Part shown: piece by piece, positions 26,307 to 35,980 of the stretch
Layout of the letters: the number at the start of each line of letters is the position of its first letter
Position numbering within the stretch: the stretch's first letter is position 1
Source of the DNA: Allomuricauda ruestringensis DSM 13258
GTDB taxonomy: Bacteria; Bacteroidota; Bacteroidia; Flavobacteriales; Flavobacteriaceae
Length of the DNA stretch: 64,000 nucleotides
Assembly: GCF_000224085.1 (NCBI RefSeq)
Contig: NC_015945.1
Span: 3,030,501 to 3,094,500, forward strand
Direction of reading: 5' to 3'
Notes under the pieces: model-generated
Seen by the model: the letters and a program-made list of their open reading frames with translations, nothing else
What the model was told of the DNA's origin: nothing
Databases searched by the model: none
Translations under genes and position numbers: made by a program

Positions 26307-29300
26307 ATGAAAGACTATAGCCCATTGTTCCATGATAACCCAAACCCCATTTGGGTCCATGAAATTGATAGTAAGATAATTTTGGAAGTGAACGAGGCGG
26401 CTTTGGACCTCTATGGATATTCCCGAAAAGAATTTCTATCTCTCTCATTTCAAGACCTTTTATCTGATGTTGGTGACCTTGGTTTATCAACATTGTTCAA
26501 TGAATTGGACACTAAGAAAACAGCTTGGCCTCAAAAGACAATTGTTTTTGGGAAGATGGGAAACCCCATAAAATGTAAATTCTCCTTTCAAAAAGTGTTT
26601 TTTCAGGACAGGGATTGTATAATGGTGATTGCTACAAATGTAGAACATGCAGAAGAGATGAATTCGGAGCAATCCCTTACCGATTACCTTCGAGTAAGGG
26701 CTTCGCAGATTGCCAAATTAGGATACTGGAAACTTGATATAGATACAGGAACATTAATATGGTCGGACGAAGTTTATCATATTTGGGGTGAGGAAAGGGA
26801 TAAGTTCAATGTCAATTTCGATTCTTTTTATAACAGCATTCATCCAGATGATAGGTTGCTTTTTGACCAAGAGCAGGGGAGTGCTTTGGAGGGTTTGCAG
26901 GAACTCGATTTTGTCCATAGGATAATTCGCAGCGATGGAAAAATTAAGTGGGTTCACGAAAAGGGTAGGTTAATTAAGAACAGTAAGGGCAAGCCACTCT
27001 CTTTTGAAGGAACCGCCCAGGATATTACAGCACAAATAGAGGAAGAACAGCGGCTTAAACTGTTGGAGAGCGTGGTGACCCACACCAACGATGCCGTTAT
27101 GATCACCGATTCGGGACCTTTGGAAGAAGAAGGCCCAAAAATAGTTTATGTAAACAGGGCTTTTACCCAAATGACAGGGTACACCCCCGAAGAAATCATT
27201 GGCAGAACCCCTGATATGTTAAGAGGTCCAAAGACCGACAGAAATGAATTGGAACGGTTCTACAAAACCTTGACCAAAGGTGAGCCCTGTGAGGTCATCA
27301 TCACCAATTATCGAAAAAATGGGTCGCCGTTCTGGATCAATATTGCAGCTTCGCCCGTTAAGGACGCCCAAGGGAGGGTCTCACATTATATTGCCATCCA
27401 AAGGGATGTTTCATCAAAAATCAATGCCCAGCTCGAAAGGGATTTTTTGGCCAAGATCAGTACCACCTTCAAGGAAAATGAAAATCTGGGCAGCTGCCTT
27501 GATCAGGTATGCAAACTGGTCACCCTTCACGGGGGGTTCACTTTTTGCGAGGTTTGGTTGCCCAGCACCCACAAAAACAGCCTTCGGTTCGCGGCCATGT
27601 ACGGGAAGGATGAAGCTGGGGAAACATTTTATGAACACTCCAAGAATACCAGGGAGATGGGATTTGGCGACGGGCTTCCCGGTACGGTATGGGAAACCGG
27701 ACAATCGGTGCTCTGGGGCAACATTGACCGGAACAGCCTCTTTATCAGAAAAAAGGCAGCACAACGATCGGGCATTAAGTCGGTGTTGGGCATTCCTTTA
27801 AAACACCGGGGCACTATCGTTGGAGTCTTGGCCGTTGGCACCCTGGAAAGGGAGAAACAGTTCAAGGCCCATTATCCCGTACTGTCCAAATTGGAGGATT
27901 ACTTGGGGTCCGAGATAAACCGCAAGCGTTTGGAGGAGGATCTGACGTACTTGTTCGAGACCCTCCCGGACCTTATTTGCCTGTTTGATTTCAACGGGAA
28001 TTTCCTTAAAATAAACAAGGCCGGGTGCGACATACTGGGCTACTCCGAAGCTGAGATCGTTGGTTCTCCCGCCCACAGGTTTATACATGTCGAGGACAGG
28101 GAAATTTCTGATGGACTGATCCAAAAGATACGGGACGGACAGGAAACCTTCGAGATTGAAAACCGCTACATCACCAAAACGGGCAAACCGGTCTGGCTCA
28201 GTTGGCACTGCAAGGTAGTGTTGGACGAAGGCGTGGTCTACGCCACGGCCAAAGATATCACGGAGTCCAAAAAATTACAGGAATTGGTCTCCGATGCATT
28301 CCGATTGGCCCGGATAGGTGGCTGGGAAATCGATATGATCCATGAAAAGTTGACATGGTCGGAAGGAGTACACCAAATTTATGAGACCGACCCATTGAAC
28401 TATGAGCCAGAGTTGGAAGGTGCCATCAATTTCTATAGGGAAGACCACAGGGAGATGGTAAAAGACGCTGTTAGTTCAGCAATGGAAAAAGGAGAGGCTT
28501 TTGAATATGAAGCTGCTTTTATCTCGGCAAAGGGCAACGAGAAGTGGGTCAGGGCAATGGGACAGGCCGAAATCGCCAATGGGAAATGTATTCGCCTATA
28601 TGGAAGTTTTCAGGATATTACCCAATTAAAGGAAGCCGAACATAGGCTTTTGGCCATCACCAACGACCTTCCCGGTGTAACTTTTCAATATTACCTATAT
28701 CCGGATGGAACCGACAAAATGCAGTCCGTTAGCCAAAAATCCCAAGCAATATGGAATCTTACCCCTGATGAATGCGAGAAACATTCTCAACTTATATGGG
28801 ATCAGATAAAAAAGGGAGGGGATTATGAAGCGTTGGTGCAAGAAATCCAAAACTCTGTTGAAACACTTCAACAGTGGCATAGCCGATGGCGATATATTAT
28901 GCCCAATGGTAAAATCCGTTGGCACGAAGGCTATGGTACACCTTATAAATTGGCCGATGGTACCGTTCTCTTCAACTCGATGGTCTTTGATATAACGGAC
29001 GAGATCAAATTGAAAAATCTCTTGGAGGAGACCTCGGAATTATCCAAGATCGGCAGTTGGGAAATGGAACTGCTTTCAGAGCCTAGAAGCGATACCATGT
29101 ACTGGTCGCCCATGGTCCGAAAAATAATAGAGGTGGACGGGGACTATGACGCCTCATTGAGCGGCGGCCTTGAATTCTATACCCCCGAAAGCAGGCCAAT
29201 TGTGGAAAAAAGGATAGAGGAACTTATTGAAAAGGGCACGGAATATGACCAAGAGGTACTGTTAAAAACCGGATCGGGAAAGGAAAAATGGGTACGGATT

Positions 29301-32069
29301 ATCGGAAAAAGCGAACGTGCCAATGGGGTGTGCACCAAAATATATGGAAGTATCCAAGACATACATGCAATGAAAACCACCCAGTTGCAGCTCCAGGAAA
29401 TTCTGGGCAGTATTTCGGATGCGTTCTATGCCGTGGACAAGGACTGGAACTTTACCTATTTCAACAAAGAGGCCGAAAATTTACTTGGTAAGAAAAGTGA
29501 TGAGGTACTGGGCAAAAACCTTTGGGAACTGTTTTCCCCTGTCCTGGGTACCGAACTGGAAACCGTGTACAGAAGGGTCGACAAGAAGGGCAGGGCAGAA
29601 AGCTTTGAATACCTATATCCTGGAAATGGTTCTTGGTACGAGATCAATACCTACCCTTCCAATGGCGGTGTTTCGGTCTATTTTAAAAACATAGATGAAA
29701 GGAAAAAGGCCTCAGAAGCCCTGGAATCGGCCTTTCGGGAAAAAAACATGATTCTGGAGAGTATCGGGGATGCCTTTTTTGCCATGAAGGAGGACTATAC
29801 GGTAACCTATTGGAACAAGACCGCGGAACGCTTGCTCGGGGTTAAAAGGGAAGACTTGATCGGCAAAAACCTTTGGGACATGTTCCCCGATGCAGTGGAC
29901 CTGCCCTCCTACACCAACTACAACAAGGTGCTCAAGACCCGTGAACCCATCTCCTTTGAGGACTATTATGGTATTTGGCTGGAAGTCAACGCATATCCAT
30001 CGGAAGAGGGCATCAGTGTGTTTTTTAGGGACATTACCCAAAAAAAGAAAGCAAACGAGAAAATTCTGCACAAGACAGAGCAGCTGGACATCATTGCCGA
30101 AATGAACACGGAGCTGCTCAATTATGACGACTGGTTCAAAGTAGTTGAAAAAGCGTTCGGGAAAGTAGGCAAGTGTATTAAAGCGGACCGGATATATTAT
30201 TTCCAAAACTCCCTCAATGAAAAAACGGGTGAACTAGAAACTAGCCAGCGCTTGGAATGGAATAATGAAGGGGTGCCTTCCCAGATAAATAACCCCATGC
30301 TCCAGAATCTTTCCTTTAGTATGGTACAGGATTTTATGCAACCACTGGCCCAAAACAAGGCTTTCAAGGCCATAGTCAGCGAGATGCCGGATACAGAGAC
30401 CAAAAGGCTCCTTCTTGAACAGGACATCAAATCCATTTTAGTATTCCCGTTATGGGTCAATAAAAAGTTTTGGGGCTTTATCGGTTTTGACGACTGTAAA
30501 AGCGAAAGAAATTGGAACCAAGATGATACTTCCTTTCTAAGGACCATAACAACCAACCTTTCCACGGCAATAGAAACCTCCATGACCAACCAAGAATTGG
30601 AACGCTCCTATAATGAAAAGGACCAGATCCTGGAAAGCATTGGGGATGCCTTCTTCGCTGTCGGTAGAGATTGGACAGTCACCTATTGGAACAAACAGGC
30701 CGAACAAGTGCTGGGAAGGAAAAGAAATGAGATTGTGGGCAAAAAGCTTTGGGACGAATATGCCGATGCCGTTGAGCTGGAGTTTTATGCACAGTACCAC
30801 AAGGCCATGGCCACCGGAAAAATGGTCACTTTTGAAGAATTCTACCCCACATTAAATATATGGTTCGAGGTATCGGCCTATCCTGGCAACGAAGGGCTAT
30901 CGGTCTATTTTAAGGACATCACCTTGCGCAAGGAGACCGATATCGAGATTCTCCGGGCCAACGAGCGCTTTGAAAAGGTGGCACAGGCGACCACGGATGC
31001 GATTTGGGACTGGGACATCGAAAACAAGATCTTCCACCGAAGCGATGGATTTGAAAAGCTGTTTGGGCACAGGGTCAAAAAGCGCCTGGATGAAAGCGAG
31101 GTATGGGAAGACAGCTTCCACGCGGACGACCTATCGGAGATCAAATCCAGTCTCAAGGAGAGCCTGCAAGACCCTTCCAAGGAATTTTGGAAGAAGGAAT
31201 ACAGGATCGTCCATGAAAACGGAGAAATCAAGACCGTGGTCGACAAAGGGGCCATCATCAGGAACGGGTCCGGGCAGGCCATCCGTATGGTGGGCGCCAT
31301 CACGGACATCAGCGAGCGCATCGAACACGAAAGGGAATTGGAAGAACTCAACGAAGCGCTCAAAAAAAACATCAAAGACCTGGAAATCACCAACGACCAG
31401 TTGGAGCAGTTTGCCTTTATAGCCTCGCACGACCTCCAGGAGCCGCTTCGGATGATTACCAGCTTTTTGAACCAGTTGCAACGAAAATATAGTGGCCAAT
31501 TGGACGAAAAGGCGGACCAGTACATCCATTTTGCTACCGATGGGGCCAAGAGAATGAAACAGATCATTCTGGACCTCCTCGAATATTCCCGTGCGGGAAG
31601 ATCTGAGGAGAGCCCCGAGACCATTGACCTGAACGAGCTGGTCGAAGAGTACGAAGTACTGCGGAGCAGGTTGATAAAAGAGAAATCAGTAAAGATCGTC
31701 AAGGGGAAATTTCCCAAGGTCACCTGTTATAAGGCGCCATTGACCCAGACCTTCCATTGTTTGATGGACAATGCCATCAAATATTCAAGGGAAGGCGTGC
31801 CCCCGCAGATCAAAATCACCGTATCCAACAAGAAAGATCACTGGCAAGTGAAAATCAAGGACAACGGTATTGGCATTGATCCCAGCTTTTATGACAAAGT
31901 TTTTATTATCTTTCAACGACTTCATGACAGAGATACCTATGGAGGTACAGGAATGGGGTTGGCCATATCCAAGAAAAATGTGGAATCTTGGGGAGGCAAG
32001 ATCTGGTTGGAGTCCAGACCAGGTAAAGGAAGTGCCTTTTATTTCACAATAAACAAGAACAAGTCATGA
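26307..32069 (+). CDS. Giant soluble multi-PAS/GAF sensor histidine kinase
   Basis: 1920 residues with no membrane segment or signal peptide. By reading, the order is PAS (5-110), PAS_3 (125-245), PAS (255-375), GAF (380-540), PAS (545-660), PAS_3 (665-780), PAS (785-900), PAS_3 (905-1025), PAS (1030-1135), PAS (1140-1250), GAF (1255-1425), PAS (1430-1545), PAS_3 (1550-1680). A coiled coil and HisKA (FIASHDLQEPLRM, His1708) follow, then HATPase_c with N box DNAIKYS and G boxes DNGIGID and GGTGMGLAIS. The PAS copies near 1040, 1145 and 1435 are close relatives (SIGDAFFA...TVTYWNK...LGxK). Stop overlaps the next gene (ATGA). A cytoplasmic integrator of redox or ligand signals is likely; ligands are unknown. 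Confidence 0.93.
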   Translation: MKDYSPLFHDNPNPIWVHEIDSKIILEVNEAALDLYGYSRKEFLSLSFQDLLSDVGDLGLSTLFNELDTKKTAWPQKTIVFGKMGNPIKCKFSFQKVFFQDRDCIMVIATNVEHAEEMNSEQSLTDYLRVRASQIAKLGYWKLDIDTGTLIWSDEVYHIWGEERDKFNVNFDSFYNSIHPDDRLLFDQEQGSALEGLQELDFVHRIIRSDGKIKWVHEKGRLIKNSKGKPLSFEGTAQDITAQIEEEQRLKLLESVVTHTNDAVMITDSGPLEEEGPKIVYVNRAFTQMTGYTPEEIIGRTPDMLRGPKTDRNELERFYKTLTKGEPCEVIITNYRKNGSPFWINIAASPVKDAQGRVSHYIAIQRDVSSKINAQLERDFLAKISTTFKENENLGSCLDQVCKLVTLHGGFTFCEVWLPSTHKNSLRFAAMYGKDEAGETFYEHSKNTREMGFGDGLPGTVWETGQSVLWGNIDRNSLFIRKKAAQRSGIKSVLGIPLKHRGTIVGVLAVGTLEREKQFKAHYPVLSKLEDYLGSEINRKRLEEDLTYLFETLPDLICLFDFNGNFLKINKAGCDILGYSEAEIVGSPAHRFIHVEDREISDGLIQKIRDGQETFEIENRYITKTGKPVWLSWHCKVVLDEGVVYATAKDITESKKLQELVSDAFRLARIGGWEIDMIHEKLTWSEGVHQIYETDPLNYEPELEGAINFYREDHREMVKDAVSSAMEKGEAFEYEAAFISAKGNEKWVRAMGQAEIANGKCIRLYGSFQDITQLKEAEHRLLAITNDLPGVTFQYYLYPDGTDKMQSVSQKSQAIWNLTPDECEKHSQLIWDQIKKGGDYEALVQEIQNSVETLQQWHSRWRYIMPNGKIRWHEGYGTPYKLADGTVLFNSMVFDITDEIKLKNLLEETSELSKIGSWEMELLSEPRSDTMYWSPMVRKIIEVDGDYDASLSGGLEFYTPESRPIVEKRIEELIEKGTEYDQEVLLKTGSGKEKWVRIIGKSERANGVCTKIYGSIQDIHAMKTTQLQLQEILGSISDAFYAVDKDWNFTYFNKEAENLLGKKSDEVLGKNLWELFSPVLGTELETVYRRVDKKGRAESFEYLYPGNGSWYEINTYPSNGGVSVYFKNIDERKKASEALESAFREKNMILESIGDAFFAMKEDYTVTYWNKTAERLLGVKREDLIGKNLWDMFPDAVDLPSYTNYNKVLKTREPISFEDYYGIWLEVNAYPSEEGISVFFRDITQKKKANEKILHKTEQLDIIAEMNTELLNYDDWFKVVEKAFGKVGKCIKADRIYYFQNSLNEKTGELETSQRLEWNNEGVPSQINNPMLQNLSFSMVQDFMQPLAQNKAFKAIVSEMPDTETKRLLLEQDIKSILVFPLWVNKKFWGFIGFDDCKSERNWNQDDTSFLRTITTNLSTAIETSMTNQELERSYNEKDQILESIGDAFFAVGRDWTVTYWNKQAEQVLGRKRNEIVGKKLWDEYADAVELEFYAQYHKAMATGKMVTFEEFYPTLNIWFEVSAYPGNEGLSVYFKDITLRKETDIEILRANERFEKVAQATTDAIWDWDIENKIFHRSDGFEKLFGHRVKKRLDESEVWEDSFHADDLSEIKSSLKESLQDPSKEFWKKEYRIVHENGEIKTVVDKGAIIRNGSGQAIRMVGAITDISERIEHERELEELNEALKKNIKDLEITNDQLEQFAFIASHDLQEPLRMITSFLNQLQRKYSGQLDEKADQYIHFATDGAKRMKQIILDLLEYSRAGRSEESPETIDLNELVEEYEVLRSRLIKEKSVKIVKGKFPKVTCYKAPLTQTFHCLMDNAIKYSREGVPPQIKITVSNKKDHWQVKIKDNGIGIDPSFYDKVFIIFQRLHDRDTYGGTGMGLAISKKNVESWGGKIWLESRPGKGSAFYFTINKNKS

Positions 32070-32491
32070 AAACTGTACACATATTATTGGTCGAGGACAA
32101 TGAGGGGGATATTGTACTAACCCTTGATGCCTTTGAGGAGAGCAAGATCAGGACCAATATCAGTATTGTAAAGAACGGTAACGACGCCCTGGACTTTCTT
32201 TTTAAAAGGAACAAGTTTGCCAATGCCCTGCGCCCCGATCTTATCCTTTTGGACATCAACCTGCCCATTTTCAACGGGCATGATGTGCTCAAGAGAATAA
32301 AGCAAGACCCTTCCTTGAAGAAGATTCCCGTGATCATGCTCACCACCTCATCCAACCAAAGGGACATCAATATGGCATACGAAAATCACACGAACAGTTA
32401 TGTGACCAAACCTATAGATATGGATGATTTTATGAAGGCTGTTTTAAAAATCGAGGAGTTTTGGTTACAACTCTCCAAATTGGCCGATTAA
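32066..32491 (+). CDS. Single-domain response regulator (Rcp1-like)
   Basis: 141 residues, a receiver domain only. The acidic pair is in LLVEDNEGD, the phosphoacceptor is Asp63 (LLLDINLP), Thr and Lys positions are in MLTTSS and YVTKPID. The extended loop around FLFKRNKFANALRPD is typical of the Rcp1 type that partners bacteriophytochrome-like PAS/GAF kinases. It overlaps the giant kinase gene by four bases, so it is very probably the direct phosphoacceptor. With no output domain it must signal through protein contacts or a phosphorelay. Confidence 0.93.
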   Translation: MKTVHILLVEDNEGDIVLTLDAFEESKIRTNISIVKNGNDALDFLFKRNKFANALRPDLILLDINLPIFNGHDVLKRIKQDPSLKKIPVIMLTTSSNQRDINMAYENHTNSYVTKPIDMDDFMKAVLKIEEFWLQLSKLAD

Positions 32492-32509
32492 TATTTAAAA
32501 AAATGACCA

Positions 32510-33556
32510 ATGACGAAGGATGACCAACCACTTTCCATACTGGCAATCGAGGACAATCCCGGTGACTTTATCTTGATCGACGATTATTTGCTCGAAAAAT
32601 TCAGTGCCATCAAGGTTATCCATCAGGAGACCTTTGAATCTGCCATAACGGAGCTCAAATCCTTTGAAAACATCGATATCATATTGCTGGACCTTATATT
32701 GCCCGATATGAAAGGGGAACAATTGGTGGAAAAAATCCAAGAAGTCAGTGGCAATATTCCTATCATTATTTTAACAGGCTACTCGGATATTGGCCTGGCC
32801 AGAAAAATATTGTCCAAGGGGGTGGCGGATTTTTTGATCAAGGACGAAATCAGCCCGGAGATCATTTACAAGTCCATTATCTATGCCCTTGAGCGAAAAA
32901 GTTACATCGCCAAATTGAACAAAAACAAAAAGATATATCAGGACCTGTTTGATTTCAGTCCCCAGCCTATGTGGATTTTTGACCCATCAACCCTCCGTTT
33001 TTTGAATGTCAACAAGGCGGCCATCGATAAATATGGCTATACATTGGAGGAGTTCAAGAGCATGACAATTAAGGACATTAGGCCAAAAAATCACATGGAG
33101 TTTTTGGAAAAAAGTTTGGAAGAACGCAAAAGAGAAGACCGGGACAGCTATGCGGGTGTGTTTTTCCATATTTTAAAGTCAGGTGAGACTATTTGTGTAG
33201 AGATCTATAGCAATAATATTGAATATGAAGGTAGAACAGTGCGATTGATACTGGCAAGCGACATTACCGAAAAACAGGAATATGTGAGCACAGTTGAAAC
33301 CCAGAACAAAAAACTTAGAGAGATTGCATGGACGCAATCACACGTAGTCAGGGCACCCTTGGCACGTATACTATCGGTAATCCATATACTGGAACAAGAT
33401 TTTGTGGAACCCCATGATTTTCCATTTCTGCTTGACCAAATAAAAATATCGGGAGATGAACTGGATAAAATTATCCAAAATATTGTTACTGAAACCAATA
33501 CAATGATGAATTTAAGTAACTTGAAAAATGGAAAAGACAATAATACTGGTGGATGA
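32510..33556 (+). CDS. REC-PAS protein with HisKA-like box but no ATPase domain
   Basis: 348 residues. A receiver domain (1-125; acidic residues in AIEDNPGD, Asp61 in LLDLILPD, Lys in FLIKDE) is followed by a PAS domain (about 145-255, IYQDLFDFSPQPMWIFD) and a C-terminal helical segment with TQSHVVRAPLARI, where His278 is in the position of the phosphorylated histidine. No HATPase_c follows: the protein ends about 70 residues later. It may be a phosphotransfer or dimerising adaptor that takes phosphate from its neighbours. It lies 18 bases after the Rcp1-like gene and overlaps the next receiver gene by 29 bases. Confidence 0.88.
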   Translation: MTKDDQPLSILAIEDNPGDFILIDDYLLEKFSAIKVIHQETFESAITELKSFENIDIILLDLILPDMKGEQLVEKIQEVSGNIPIIILTGYSDIGLARKILSKGVADFLIKDEISPEIIYKSIIYALERKSYIAKLNKNKKIYQDLFDFSPQPMWIFDPSTLRFLNVNKAAIDKYGYTLEEFKSMTIKDIRPKNHMEFLEKSLEERKREDRDSYAGVFFHILKSGETICVEIYSNNIEYEGRTVRLILASDITEKQEYVSTVETQNKKLREIAWTQSHVVRAPLARILSVIHILEQDFVEPHDFPFLLDQIKISGDELDKIIQNIVTETNTMMNLSNLKNGKDNNTGG

Positions 33557-33914
33557 TGACCCAACCTTTAACTGGGTATCATCAAAATTGATACAAAAGG
33601 TTTCTCCAGACCTCAAGGTAAAAGAGTTTTCCAATGGCCGGATGGCCTTGGATTTTTTACAGGATAATTTTAACGAAAAGGACCATTACACCATTTTGCT
33701 CGATATTAATATGCCAGAGATGAACGGATGGGAGTTTATGGATGCCATAGAGAAAAGTGATTGGGCCAACAGCAAATCAATATCAGTATATATAGTTTCC
33801 TCTTCCACGGATCCGAGCGATATGGAAACAGCAAGGACCTATGGATTGATCAAGGATTATCTACAAAAGCCACTGAACTTTGATGTAGTGACCGATATCG
33901 TTTCGCAACAATAA
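33528..33914 (+). CDS. Single-domain response regulator
   Basis: 128 residues, receiver domain only: ILVDDDPT acidic pocket, phosphoacceptor Asp59 in LLDINMPEMNGWEF, Ser/Thr in VSSSTD and Lys in YLQKPL. It overlaps the end of the REC-PAS-His gene by 29 bases in another frame, which indicates tight coupling. It is the last gene of this plus-strand signalling operon; the convergent gene on the other strand encodes a histidine kinase of a different type. Confidence 0.92.
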   Translation: MEKTIILVDDDPTFNWVSSKLIQKVSPDLKVKEFSNGRMALDFLQDNFNEKDHYTILLDINMPEMNGWEFMDAIEKSDWANSKSISVYIVSSSTDPSDMETARTYGLIKDYLQKPLNFDVVTDIVSQQ

Positions 33915-34030
33915 GAAGATTTCTGGTGATTTAAACAGCATTCCATAGGACGAATACCTTTCAAGAAAAAGAGTTGCCATTGTCGAAAAAAATACTATTC
34001 CTCCTTTGTGGCATCGGGGCCGGATACTTC

Positions 34031-35527
34031 TCAGTCCGGTGCATGGCCAATGGCAGTATCCTTAAATCGCAATATAAAGGTGGTACCTTTACCTATTTCG
34101 CTTTCACAGATCAGTTTGCCACCGTTCATTTCAACAAAATCCTTTGCAATGACCAAGCCAAAGCCAGTGCCCTTTTCTCCATGTGTTCCTGTTCTTATTT
34201 CTGGTCGGTCATCGTGCCCAAGTCTCTCGAACCAGTCACTTTGCATTCCCATACCAAAATCTTGCACACCTATTTCAATGCATGTGGCATTGCTTTGTGA
34301 CCATACGATCACTTTTTGGCCGTTCTGGGTAAACTTGATGGCGTTGGAAACCAAATTGCGGAGAACCACTTTGAGCATATTCACATCCATTAAAAGTGTT
34401 GGATGCAAAACCTGTAGCTCAATGGCAATATCCTTATCTTGGGCCATTCGTGCAAACTCATGCTTTATGGAGCTGAAAACAGATTTTAAATCACATAAAC
34501 TTTTATCCAATTCCATGCCATCCAATTGCTTATGGGACCATTGAAGTAAACCATTGACCATGGAAACCTTATCGGAAATTTCATTCTTCAATTTTTCTAA
34601 AATGGGTTGTAGTTCGCTGTCCGTTAAATCGGATTGGATCAATTCAATGATAGCGATGAAATTATTCAGAGGCGCCCTGACATCATGGGTAAGTAGCGAG
34701 AACAGCTTATTTTTGAGTTGATTGACCTTTTCAAGTTCCTCGTTTTGATCTTCAAGTGCTTTTTTGGCGAGTTGGAGATTTTTTGTTTGCTTGTCTACTT
34801 CATTTTTTAGCATTTGGTTTGCATTAAGCTGTAATTTCAAATGTTCAGATTCAATAGCTTTATACTTAAACCCAATAATCAGCGAAAAAAGAATTAACTG
34901 GATAGTTACTAAGATTGAAGTTGTAAGAATAATAGGGTAGGTATAAAAATCAAAATGTCTTTTCAAAAACCAAGTGCCTATGTATAATATTGCGGCCAGT
35001 AGAATGGGAGTGTAAGAATACAGATAGTAACGGTTCAATTTATGGGCATGGAACAATCGCAAACCTGAAAATATGTTCAGAAATATAGAAGCCATGGACA
35101 TAATGGCGGCGAACAGTACAAAAAAATCATTCAACCATTCAATCTTAGTTGTCAAATTATTTGTGATATGCAAAATGGGGAGGCTGCCAACGATACCAAC
35201 AAATACCTTATACGTCCTGCATAAATTAGGAAAGGTGTCCTTTTCTATACTTAGGTAATTTTTTGTAAAAAGCAATAATCCCAAAGTTGAGATCATGGCC
35301 GTGGTAAGGGAAGCCTTATCTGCGATTATTGAAGCCGTACTGCCAAAAGATCCATCTAAAAAAAAATATAGGCTCCAGTGTAGGGTCAACCCAAAGATGA
35401 GAATGGAGTAATAGAGCAAAACCTTATGCTTCAACACGAAAAAAGAGAGTAGGTGATAGATACCAAAAACACTAAAAATCGAAGTGAAGACAATGGTTTC
35501 TAGATGCCTAAAATCAAGAATGTCCAT
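34031..35527 (-). CDS. 7TM sensor histidine kinase
   Basis: 498 residues. About seven hydrophobic segments lie in residues 10-225 (7TMR-DISM-like membrane sensor), then a coiled coil (about 225-275), HisKA with LLTHDVRAPLNN (His281) and HATPase_c (about 375-495) with N box VSNAIKF, DFGMGM and GTGFGLVIAKDFVEMNGG. There is no extracytoplasmic domain, so the signal is probably sensed in or near the membrane. It converges on the receiver operon and may share its response regulators; this is inference from position. Confidence 0.92.
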   Translation of the reverse strand: MDILDFRHLETIVFTSIFSVFGIYHLLSFFVLKHKVLLYYSILIFGLTLHWSLYFFLDGSFGSTASIIADKASLTTAMISTLGLLLFTKNYLSIEKDTFPNLCRTYKVFVGIVGSLPILHITNNLTTKIEWLNDFFVLFAAIMSMASIFLNIFSGLRLFHAHKLNRYYLYSYTPILLAAILYIGTWFLKRHFDFYTYPIILTTSILVTIQLILFSLIIGFKYKAIESEHLKLQLNANQMLKNEVDKQTKNLQLAKKALEDQNEELEKVNQLKNKLFSLLTHDVRAPLNNFIAIIELIQSDLTDSELQPILEKLKNEISDKVSMVNGLLQWSHKQLDGMELDKSLCDLKSVFSSIKHEFARMAQDKDIAIELQVLHPTLLMDVNMLKVVLRNLVSNAIKFTQNGQKVIVWSQSNATCIEIGVQDFGMGMQSDWFERLGHDDRPEIRTGTHGEKGTGFGLVIAKDFVEMNGGKLICESEIGKGTTFILRFKDTAIGHAPD

Positions 35528-35980
35528 GTTGGGGAAAGTGATTGGTTAAGCACATATTTTGTTCGCAGGCCCAAAGGTGTTCTTTAGTATAAAGGAATCC
35601 AATATATATTTTTTTGGTATAAATAGCAAGAATCTGACTCTATTGATCATGTGTTTGTGGAATGGATAACAGAAACTTCAAGCAACAGGTAAATTTGTCC
35701 ATGCTAGTTTTTTTGCTTTGGGCAAAAGCACAATACTGTTTTTGTTCATAAACAAAATGGTCCGTTATTGGTTGGGAACCGATTTATTGAGGTAATCACC
35801 AACATCTACTTTAGAATACGAGCATAATTACGTAGTAACCATAATTTGGCTGCCAAGTTGGTGATTTCCCAACCAAAAAATTGCTTAGCTGCCTTTAAAT
35901 TTAATTTAAGCTTAGTACATATTTGATTGGAGTTCAACATCTTTTAATTTATTTTTGTCGGCCAAATAAGGATTAAGCTT
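35528..35980. other. Divergent intergenic region between two histidine kinase genes
   Basis: 453 bases, AT-rich. It must contain promoters for both kinases. A TTTAAATTTAATTTAAG tract (about 35894-35911) is weakly palindromic. No clear TTTG-N19-TAnnTTTG pair or RNA gene was recognised. Confidence 0.5.

Noticed and set aside
30905..31723. Long minus-strand frame (272 codons) inside the giant kinase gene
   Set aside because: Ser/Leu-rich shadow of the coding strand; the plus strand encodes PAS and HisKA motifs throughout.
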